From Clostridia bacterium (GTDB lineage Bacteria; Bacillota; Clostridia; Christensenellales; Aristaeellaceae), in the NCBI GenBank assembly GCA_017512905.1, contig JAFWEL010000112.1:1-37826 (forward strand): a stretch of 37,826 nucleotides of DNA, written 5' to 3'. Both the position numbers and the translations under genes were made by a program. Positions 33,072 through 37,826 of this stretch are shown in pieces. Within the stretch, counting starts at the first letter, position 1. Each line of letters starts with the position of its first letter. The notes under the pieces were generated by a model. It was given only the letters and a program-made list of their open reading frames with translations. It made no database searches and had not been told where the DNA came from.

Positions 33072-33512
33072 ATTCAGATATCCAGCAGGTTCACAGTCGC
33101 GCTGCACATCTTCACCTGTGTGGATGTCTTCAAGGATGATTACAAGGTGACCAGCGAATTCCTTGCGGGCAGCATCAACACCAATCCCGTCATTATCAGA
33201 AACATACTCTCTCAGTTGAGAAAAGCCGGACTGATCACCGTTGCCAGAGGCACGGGCGGCATCACCGTCAATCGTCCCCTCAATGAAATCACCTTCTTCG
33301 ACGTCTATCAGGCCATCGAGCCGGTGGAGGGTGGAGACCTGTTCCGCTTCCATGAAGCGCCGAACCCTGCCTGCCCGGTGGGCCGCAACATCCACGCATT
33401 GCTGGACGACAAACTGAAAACCATCCAGAACGCGATGGAGGATGAGATGCGGAGGTATACCTTGGCAGACCTGAGAACGGACATGCAGGAACTCTTAGCC
33501 AAAGAAGAATAA
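33072..33512 (+). CDS. Rrf2-family regulator, apparently starting at ATT
   Basis: The product is 146 residues from 33072. Rrf2 proteins start M-x-ISSRFTVAxHI; here the equivalent residue is encoded by ATT, and GGAGG (33060-33064) lies seven bases before it. The nearest normal starts, GTG 33066 (one base after the site) and ATG 33048 (no site), are poorer. The winged helix is at about 1-65 (SEFLAGSINTNPVIIRNILS, LRKAGLITVARGTGGITVN). A single Cys in NPACPVGRNI lies where iron-sulfur Rrf2 proteins have three; so it more likely senses thiols or redox by another means. It probably controls the flanking redox genes. Confidence 0.8.
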   Translation: MQISSRFTVALHIFTCVDVFKDDYKVTSEFLAGSINTNPVIIRNILSQLRKAGLITVARGTGGITVNRPLNEITFFDVYQAIEPVEGGDLFRFHEAPNPACPVGRNIHALLDDKLKTIQNAMEDEMRRYTLADLRTDMQELLAKEE

Positions 33513-33521
33513 GCAGTTGGC

Positions 33522-33551
33522 CTCCGATGCGCCTGTCATCGGAGTTTTTTT
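33522..33551 (+). terminator. Terminator after rrf2
   Basis: CTCCGATG (33522-33529), loop, CATCGGAG (33537-33544) and seven T residues, nine bases after the stop. Confidence 0.9.
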
Positions 33552-33795
33552 GAGAGAAGCAGCTAATAAACCATTATCGGTGACACCCCGTCATCGTTCC
33601 GCACCACGCGGCACTTTGATGGGGTGTCGCCTCTTTTCTCCCCACGTGAGCCCAACGTTTGCCCTGTCGCGGGCTTTCTGATCCAGTCCGACACGTGGCC
33701 ATCCCAGCGCCGAGCCCACTACAGGGGCCGACGTGGGGGCAACTTGCAAAGGAAACGCAGACGTGACGAGACCTTTGAAGTTTCCTCTTTAACTC
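33552..33795. other. Intergenic region between rrf2 and hxlR
   Basis: No convincing gene. GACACCCC (33582-33589) and GGGGTGTC (33621-33628) form a hairpin around 33580-33630. Both strands are partly open with basic, low-complexity frames, which may be remnants of an old repeat. hxlR ends at 33796 on the other strand. Confidence 0.4.
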
Positions 33796-34170
33796 TCACA
33801 ATAACCTCAATTCATACTGAATCTGTTCCTCTCCCCAGGCATGAATCGCCAGCAGCACCGGTGTGAGCGCTTCGCCTCGTTTACTGAGCGTGTACTCCGT
33901 CCTGGGCGGCACAATGGGGTACATTTTTCTTACGATCAGCCCGTCCTCCTCCAGTTCACGCAGCGCCTTGGAAAGCATGACATCGCTGATGCCGGGAATG
34001 TCCCGCCGCAGCTCACTGAATCGAAGCGGGCGCTTCTCATCTGCCAGGTGCCAGAGGATCGGGATCTTCCAGCGCTGCCCAATGATCGAAAGCACATACC
34101 GCACTGGACAGACCTCCTCGCCGCGCTTCAGCATTTCCTTCATTTCGATGTGTTCCTGACTGCTGCTCAT
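33796..34170 (-). CDS. HxlR-family redox-type regulator
   Basis: The product is 124 residues from the ATG at 34170 (GGAGG five bases upstream). The HxlR core is clear: VCPVRYVLSIIGQRWKIPIL, LRFSELRRDIPGISDVMLSK, then ALRELEEDGLIVRKMY and PRTEYTLSKRGEAL. The single N-terminal cysteine (EEVCPVRY) is at the position that senses quinones, aldehydes or disulfide stress in relatives such as YodB and HypR. It is divergent from the flavodoxin-like/nitroreductase genes, which are its likely targets. Confidence 0.92.
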   Translation of the reverse strand: MSSSQEHIEMKEMLKRGEEVCPVRYVLSIIGQRWKIPILWHLADEKRPLRFSELRRDIPGISDVMLSKALRELEEDGLIVRKMYPIVPPRTEYTLSKRGEALTPVLLAIHAWGEEQIQYELRLL

Positions 34171-34181
34171 GACTGCCTCCA

Positions 34182-34201
34182 TACTAAGAAAAATATTAGT
34201 A
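34182..34201. promoter_or_regulatory. Putative HxlR operator
   Basis: TACTAA (34182-34187) and TTAGTA (34196-34201) are inverse, with an AT-rich eight-base spacer. It lies between the hxlR start and the promoter of the divergent gene, where a regulator could control both. Confidence 0.6.
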
Positions 34202-34202
34202 C

Positions 34203-34231
34203 TTGTTTATGTTTTATCTGTTTGGTATAAT
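34203..34231 (+). promoter_or_regulatory. Promoter of the flavodoxin-like/nitroreductase cluster
   Basis: TTGTTT (34203-34208), a 17-base spacer and TATAAT (34226-34231), directly next to the putative operator. Confidence 0.7.
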
Positions 34232-34278
34232 AGCAGATGTCAGGATAAAACGCAAGTTCTTTTTCGGAGGTAGAGAAG

Positions 34279-35007
34279 ATGAAGGTTATTGCGATCAACG
34301 GTTCTCCCCGCAGGAGGTGGAACACCGCCCAGCTGTGCCAGGCCGCGCTGGAAGGGGCGGCAGCCGCGGGCGCTGAGACTGAGCTCATTCACCTGGAAAC
34401 CATGAAATTCAAGGGCTGCATGAGCTGCTATGCCTGCCATAGCAAGAAGAAATACGACACGAAAGTCTGTTATTACAAGGATGAGCTGACCGAAACGCTG
34501 AACAAGTGCATCGAGGCCGACGCCATCATCATCGGCACCCCGATCTATTACGGCTTCGCCACCGGCGACGTGCGGGCATTCATGGAGCGGCTGATGTTTC
34601 CAATTGACACCTACGAGGTGGACAGCGAGGGCTATCGGCCCATCAAGCTGGACAGGATCATCCCTACGGCCATGATCTACACCATGAACGCCAGCGAGCC
34701 CTTCCTCAGGGGAAACACCGCCCTGGCCATGAATGAGAGCGAGCTGCGCCGGATGTTCGGATATTCCGAGAGCTATTATGCCTATGATACCTGCCAGTTC
34801 AACAACTATGACCTTTACGCCGCCAACCTGTTCAACGCCGAGCACAAATACGAGCGCCGGGAGAAGCAGTTCCCCATCGACCTGGAAAACTGCCGCCAGC
34901 TGGGTGCGCGCCTGGTAGAAAAGGCGAAGGAGGCCCAGGCGGGCACGCTGGTGCGGGAGCGCCTGCGCCTGCCGGAGGAATTCCTGAAGGAAATGCACAT
35001 CATCTGA
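34279..35007 (+). CDS. Flavodoxin-family FMN-dependent reductase
   Basis: The product is 242 residues; TCGGAGGT precedes the ATG. The start INGSPRRRWNTAQLCQ is the FMN phosphate loop. GCMSCYACHSKKKYD carries three cysteines, and IIGTPIYYGFATGDVRAFME is the second FMN contact. A C-terminal extension (about 180-242) is longer than in the 170-residue paralogue at 32455. It is the first gene of a three-gene unit under the HxlR-controlled promoter. It probably reduces quinones or other electrophiles. Confidence 0.88.
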   Translation: MKVIAINGSPRRRWNTAQLCQAALEGAAAAGAETELIHLETMKFKGCMSCYACHSKKKYDTKVCYYKDELTETLNKCIEADAIIIGTPIYYGFATGDVRAFMERLMFPIDTYEVDSEGYRPIKLDRIIPTAMIYTMNASEPFLRGNTALAMNESELRRMFGYSESYYAYDTCQFNNYDLYAANLFNAEHKYERREKQFPIDLENCRQLGARLVEKAKEAQAGTLVRERLRLPEEFLKEMHII

Positions 35008-35021
35008 GGAGGCTTTTCGAT

Positions 35022-35666
35022 ATGAAGATCGTTGCCGTGAACGGAGGCCCGCGCAAGGGCAAGAACACCGACCAGATGCTGGATGCCTTCATCGAAGGCG
35101 TAAAGAGCGCCGCGCCGGACGCGGAGGTGGAGGTCATTCGACTGTACGATTACGCCTTCAAGGGCTGCATGAGCTGCTTCGCCTGTCAGATGGAGAAGAA
35201 TCGGGACGACCTGGGATGCCGGATCAAGGATGAGGTTTCCGATCTGCTCAGGGACACCTTCCACGCGGACGGCATCGTGTTCGCCAGTCCCATCTACTAC
35301 TGCAACGTGTCTGCCCAGTTGCGGCTGTTCTGGGAGCGGCTGCAGTATCCCGGCCATTCGCCGAAGATGATACCCACCGCGCTGATCTACACCATGAACG
35401 CCAACGAAGAACAAACCGAGCAGTTCATGGGCAAGCCGCTGGAACTGAACAGCTGGTACCTGGAGGGGTGCTTCGGCGTGAAGCCGGAGGTCGTCTGTTC
35501 CTACGACACCTTCCAGTATAACGACAGCGAGCGCTTCAACGCCGCCTTCCGGGAGCCTGCCGCCCGCAAGAAGGCATTGCACGATCAGAAGTTTACAAGC
35601 GATCTGCGAAACGCCCGCGACGCCGGTACGCGGCTGGTTCATAAGATCAAGGAGGTACAGAAATGA
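35022..35666 (+). CDS. Flavodoxin-family FMN-dependent reductase (second paralogue)
   Basis: The product is 214 residues; GAGGAGG precedes the ATG and it starts 14 bases after the previous gene. It shares the layout of its neighbour: VNGGPRKGKNTDQMLD, FKGCMSCFACQMEKN and FASPIYYCNVSAQLRLFWE, then YTMNANEEQTEQFM. The two are evidently related by duplication but have diverged widely. Its last four bases overlap the nitroreductase start, so translation is coupled. Confidence 0.88.
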   Translation: MKIVAVNGGPRKGKNTDQMLDAFIEGVKSAAPDAEVEVIRLYDYAFKGCMSCFACQMEKNRDDLGCRIKDEVSDLLRDTFHADGIVFASPIYYCNVSAQLRLFWERLQYPGHSPKMIPTALIYTMNANEEQTEQFMGKPLELNSWYLEGCFGVKPEVVCSYDTFQYNDSERFNAAFREPAARKKALHDQKFTSDLRNARDAGTRLVHKIKEVQK

Positions 35667-36181
35667 GCTTTATGGATTTGTGCCGGGAACGGTATTCCGT
35701 TCGGCAATTCGACCCGAAACCTGTGGAAGATGAAAAGATCAGCCAGATTCTTGAGGCGGGACGCATTGCTCCGACAGCATGCAATTATCAGCCCCAGAGG
35801 GTCTATGTGGTCAAGAGTGAAGAGGCCCGCGCAAAGCTGTCCACTGTGACGCGCATGACCTATGGCGCTCCCGTCGTTCTCATGGTGTGCTACGACAAGG
35901 ACAAGAGTTGGAAGAACACGCCCCAGACCTTTGGCGAGGACTACGATGGCGGTGAGATGGATGCCTGCATCGTCGGAACGCAGATGATGTACATGGCGAC
36001 AGAGCTTGGCCTCGGCACGCTGTGGGCGAGGGGTTTCAATGCCACGCAGATTCATGACGTGATGGGGCTGCCGGAGAACGTCTGCGTCAGTTTTCTTCTG
36101 GATGTGGGCTATCCGGCGGAAGGCTCAGTGAATCACCATACCCCAAGAAAAGCCATTGGGGAAATGGTCGTTGAATTGTAA
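35663..36181 (+). CDS. Nitroreductase family protein
   Basis: The product is 172 residues and starts inside the stop of the upstream gene (ATGA), with GGAGG upstream. The FMN-binding start RERYSVRQFDPKPVEDEKIS, then RIAPTACNYQPQRVYVVKS is typical. The C-terminal FMN contact MATELGLGTLWARGF and LPENVCVSFLLDVGYPAEG are present. It reduces nitro or quinone compounds using NAD(P)H. With the two flavodoxin-like proteins and HxlR it forms an electrophile or quinone detoxification unit. Confidence 0.93.
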   Translation: MSFMDLCRERYSVRQFDPKPVEDEKISQILEAGRIAPTACNYQPQRVYVVKSEEARAKLSTVTRMTYGAPVVLMVCYDKDKSWKNTPQTFGEDYDGGEMDACIVGTQMMYMATELGLGTLWARGFNATQIHDVMGLPENVCVSFLLDVGYPAEGSVNHHTPRKAIGEMVVEL

Positions 36182-36198
36182 GCCTGAACCGCGATACA

Positions 36199-36306
36199 CT
36201 TGTTGAATGGAAACAAAAAGCAATGATTACAAATCCGGAGCGGTTGTGCCAAGATCTGGATCAAATTGTCCTTCCGTTTATTGAGAGGGCCATTACAAGC
36301 AACTAA
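36199..36306 (+). pseudogene. Possible 3' gene remnant after the nitroreductase
   Basis: A frame reading LVEWKQKAMITNPERLCQDL and then DQIVLPFIERAITSN ends in TAA at 36304. It looks like a protein C-terminus without a start or ribosome-binding site, so it may be the tail of a deleted gene. The family is not recognised. Confidence 0.3.
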
Positions 36307-36338
36307 TCATCACGATAGAAAGCTGCAACCACAGACAG

Positions 36339-36370
36339 GCAGACCTGCGATTCAATCATCGCAGGTCTGC
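36339..36370. terminator. Terminator-like hairpin closing the redox cluster
   Basis: GCAGACCTGCGAT (36339-36351) and ATCGCAGGTCTGC (36358-36370) are exact inverses, 13 pairs with a six-base loop. Only scattered T residues follow. Confidence 0.65.
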
Positions 36371-36613
36371 TCCTATGTTACTTTATCCGTTATTTGGTTA
36401 TCGCTTTATTCGACCCTTTAGCCCGATGCCAAAATGAGCAATAAACCGTGATTGTCGTATTCCAAAAAAGGGATAACGGCCTCTTGGCGGCAGCCAAAAT
36501 GTCCGACCAAAACCGGTTCTGTCTCGGAGACCGGATATCATGTAACTCTATCAAACAATATCCGTTGCAATCCGGTTGCATCCGAAATGTCCACTATCCG
36601 TTAAAATCGGGTA
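36371..36613. other. Non-coding region beside the right tRNA-Pro repeat, with ATCCG-type direct repeats
   Basis: No gene is seen. Short direct repeats occur at about 36569-36604: ATCCGTTGCA, ATCCGGTTGCA, ATCCGAAATG, and CTATCCGTTAAA. Repeats of this kind next to a tRNA integration site could be recombinase arm sites, or may simply be local duplication. Confidence 0.35.
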
Positions 36614-36715
36614 ATTTTGTGCAAAGGGTAGAAAAAAGCCGGACAAGAAAGGACTTTCTTGCCCGGTTTTTGGTCGAGGTGACAGGATTTGAACCTGCGA
36701 CCTTTTGGTCCCGAA
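36614..36715 (-). repeat. Right copy of the tRNA-Pro 3'-end direct repeat (putative attachment site)
   Basis: It is aligned without gaps to 14680-14781 (constant offset 21,934). It consists of the 3' half of the intact tRNA-Pro gene, its terminator hairpin (CCGGGCAAGAAAG/CTTTCTTGTCCGG with T residues on the minus strand) and the ATTTTGTGCAAAG flank. Changes between copies are concentrated in the hairpin. Confidence 0.85.
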
Positions 36716-36747
36716 CCAAACGCGCTACCAAACTGCGCTACACCTCG
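36671..36747 (-). tRNA. tRNA-Pro (anticodon CGG)
   Basis: 77 bases including encoded CCA. The acceptor stem CGAGGTG pairs with CACCTCG. The anticodon loop is TTCGGGA between TTTGG and CCAAA, giving CGG. The T arm has GGTTCAAATCC. It is followed seven bases upstream by tRNA-Thr on the same strand and ends in a terminator hairpin. Confidence 0.96.
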
Positions 36748-36753
36748 TTGTCA

Positions 36754-36829
36754 TGGAGCCAATGAAGGGACTCGAACCCTTGACCTGCGGTTTACGAAAC
36801 CGCTGCTCTGCCAACTGAGCTACATTGGC
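36754..36829 (-). tRNA. tRNA-Thr (anticodon CGT)
   Basis: 76 bases including encoded CCA. The acceptor stem GCCAATG pairs with CATTGGC. The anticodon loop TTCGTAA lies between GCGGT and ACCGC, giving CGT. The D arm (AGCTCAGTTGGCAGAGC) and T arm (GGGTTCGAGTCCC) are standard. It is the first gene of a two-tRNA unit. Confidence 0.97.
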
Positions 36830-36856
36830 GCAAAACACCGCCGCTGACAGTTTAGA

Positions 36857-36886
36857 ATTATACCATATTTGACAGCGGTTTGTCCA
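36857..36886 (-). promoter_or_regulatory. Promoter of the tRNA-Thr/tRNA-Pro unit
   Basis: TGGACA (36886-36881), an 18-base spacer and TATAAT (36862-36857) on the minus strand, 27 bases before tRNA-Thr. Confidence 0.65.
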
Positions 36887-36923
36887 TAGGCTGAGAGGCG
36901 GGATGAGATATTTAACAATCCGG

Positions 36924-37334
36924 TCAGATGACGATCCCCTCCAGGTGATCCAGCTCGTGCTGGATGATCTGGGCGATCCAGCCGGAATAGCGCTGGCGTC
37001 GCTTTTGCCATGCCTCGTCCCGGTATTCCACGGTGATGTTCTGATAGCGCGTAGCCCTGCGCGTTCCGTCCAGGGACAGGCAGCCCTCCTCGGCCTCGTA
37101 GGGGGTGTCCCGCAGGACGATGGCTGGGTTGTACATCACCAGGTCGGCCGGGGGGAGGCTGACGACGATCACCCGCTTCTTCACGCCGATCATATTGGCG
37201 GCCATGCCGACGCAGCCGGACCGGTGGGCGGCCAGCGTGTCCCGCAGGTCACGGCCAACGGCGCGGTCCGCCGTGGTTGCCGGGTCCGATTTCTGGCCGA
37301 GAAAGAAGGTGTCCCTGACAATTGGACGAATCAT
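36924..37334 (-). CDS. def: Peptide deformylase
   Basis: The product is 136 residues, short for the family. AAGGAG precedes the ATG. Motif 2 EGCLS (83-87) and motif 3 HELDHLEG (126-133) supply the metal-binding Cys and two His, plus the catalytic Glu. Motif 1 reads GCVGMAANMIG (40-50) instead of GxGxAAxQ, so the usual glutamine is methionine. This variant form occurs in Clostridia to my recollection. The C-terminus stops soon after motif 3. It removes the formyl group from new proteins. A second, more standard deformylase may exist elsewhere in the genome. Confidence 0.9.
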   Translation of the reverse strand: MIRPIVRDTFFLGQKSDPATTADRAVGRDLRDTLAAHRSGCVGMAANMIGVKKRVIVVSLPPADLVMYNPAIVLRDTPYEAEEGCLSLDGTRRATRYQNITVEYRDEAWQKRRQRYSGWIAQIIQHELDHLEGIVI

Positions 37335-37368
37335 GCGCCGTCACTCCTTCGCGGTGATTTACGGGGCT

Positions 37369-37397
37369 ATTATACCCCATGGCGACGGGGATGTCCA
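37369..37397 (-). promoter_or_regulatory. Promoter of def
   Basis: TGGACA (37397-37392), a 17-base spacer and TATAAT (37374-37369) on the minus strand, 34 bases before the ATG. Confidence 0.75.
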
Positions 37398-37411
37398 GAG
37401 AGAATTATTGC

Positions 37412-37440
37412 TTGTGCAAAGGCGGGATTAATGATATAAT
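37412..37440 (+). promoter_or_regulatory. Plus-strand promoter-like site facing the repeat region
   Basis: TTGTGC (37412-37417), a 17-base spacer and TATAAT (37435-37440). No open reading frame with a ribosome-binding site follows before the window ends; the transcript would run into repeats. Confidence 0.45.
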
Positions 37441-37476
37441 TAAAAGGGTTGCCCATAGCTGTTCAGGCATAGGCAG

Positions 37477-37735
37477 ATTCTGATTTGTCGGGCAAATGAG
37501 ACCCTGCTGTAGGGGCGCCATCACGTGCGCGGGAAGCGCGCGCGATACCGATTAGCGGCGCCCGTCTTGTACGTTGCGTTTCGTTGTACCTGGCGGGCGG
37601 CGCCCTAAAGGACTTGCTTCGCGGCGCAACGCCGCCCCTACATTTGGAAAACTCTGATTTGTCGGGGAGACGAGGGAACAGGGAACAGGGAACAGGGAAC
37701 AGGGAACAGGGAACAGGAATGGCGGCTGCCGCGAA
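37477..37735. repeat. Composite repeat block with TTCTGATTTGTCG words and GGGAACA tandem repeat
   Basis: ATTCTGATTTGTCGGG is at 37477-37492 and TCTGATTTGTCGGGG at about 37653-37667, both in plus orientation. Between them are GC-rich inverted segments (GGCGCC, GGGCGGCGCC, GCGGCGCAACGCCGC). Six exact copies of GGGAACA occupy 37674-37715. The second word plus the tandem array is the inverse of the block at 149-193. No gene is visible in 37441-37762. Confidence 0.7.
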
Positions 37736-37762
37736 CATATCGATAACGTACGAGTTGTAGCG

Positions 37763-37826
37763 GCCCTAAAGGACTAACTTCGTGTCGCCCTAAAGGACTA
37801 ACTTCGTGTCGCCCTAAAGGACTAAC
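37763..37826. repeat. 24-bp tandem repeat running off the window
   Basis: The unit GCCCTAAAGGACTAACTTCG plus TGTC is repeated exactly from 37763, 37787 and 37811 to the last base of the window, so the full copy number is unknown. A diverged copy of the unit start (GCCCTAAAGGACTTGCTTCG) is at about 37604. Confidence 0.85.

Noticed and set aside
33624-33866. 80-codon open frame on the plus strand
   Set aside because: Arginine-rich, no ribosome-binding site, and it runs into the antisense of hxlR.
14782-36613. Prophage
   Set aside because: No capsid, terminase, portal, tail or lysis genes are seen; the content is restriction, toxin-antitoxin and redox genes.
37674-37826. CRISPR-like array
   Set aside because: The repeats are pure tandem units of 7 and 24 bp without unique spacers and with no cas gene.

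Overview
The window looks like chromosome from a GC-rich Clostridia-type Firmicute, probably an anaerobic gut bacterium. The basis is strong AGGAGG ribosome-binding sites, a T-box leader on a tRNA-synthetase operon, an L10-type leader before rplJ, a rubredoxin-containing redox enzyme, OhrR/HxlR/Rrf2-type thiol and redox regulators, and GC-rich coding sequence throughout except in a restriction-modification block. The species cannot be named from the sequence alone.

Region 1 (1-3.4 kb) holds a DUF4236 protein gene on the minus strand, a zinc-ribbon protein gene and a gene for an HTH/membrane/zinc-ribbon protein. Region 2 (3.4-8.6 kb) is a minus-strand operon hisS-aspS-cysS driven by a good promoter and a T-box leader whose specifier loop contains GACAC, i.e. 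overlapping Asp (GAC) and His (CAC) codons. A 250-bp palindromic repeat sits between hisS and aspS and a second copy lies just beyond cysS. Region 3 (8.9-12.75 kb) is ribosomal: promoter, L10 leader with attenuator, rplJ-rplL, terminator, then a new promoter and rpmG-secE-nusG-rplK-rplA. The rplJL pair lies upstream of rpmG instead of downstream of rplA, and rpoB does not follow. Region 4 (12.8-14.6 kb) has a decayed fibronectin-III-like fragment and a secreted protein with two VanW-type domains.

Region 5 (14.7-36.7 kb) is bounded by a 102-bp ungapped direct repeat made of the 3' part of tRNA-Pro(CGG) plus its terminator. The intact tRNA is at the right end and only the 3' fragment at the left, which is the expected footprint of an element integrated in a tRNA gene; no integrase is visible. 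Inside, from left to right: a five-gene type I restriction-modification operon (DUF4268 nuclease-like gene, hsdM, hsdS, an unknown six-helix membrane protein, hsdR; minus strand), a truncated nuclease gene and other debris, a HipB/HipA pair, and then a long plus-strand run of redox, peroxide and metal genes: TetR, ferritin-like protein, small HTH, OhrR, glutathione peroxidase, DUF1858, a 52-residue membrane protein, ZIP transporter, L-arabinose isomerase, DtxR/MntR, MsrB, metallo-beta-lactamase-rubredoxin fusion, FMN reductase, Rrf2, and a divergent HxlR / two flavodoxin-like / nitroreductase cluster. Region 6 (36.7-37.8 kb) holds tRNA-Pro, tRNA-Thr, a peptide deformylase gene and repeats.

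A 13-15 bp word, TTCTGATTTRTCG, occurs nine times in this window, always between genes. It forms the inverted ends of several palindromic elements and borders a 7-bp tandem repeat (TGTTCCC/GGGAACA) found at three loci with 3, 4 and 6 copies. The best candidates for something undescribed are the restriction operon with the embedded membrane protein, the tRNA-Pro-bounded 22-kb segment, and this repeat family.
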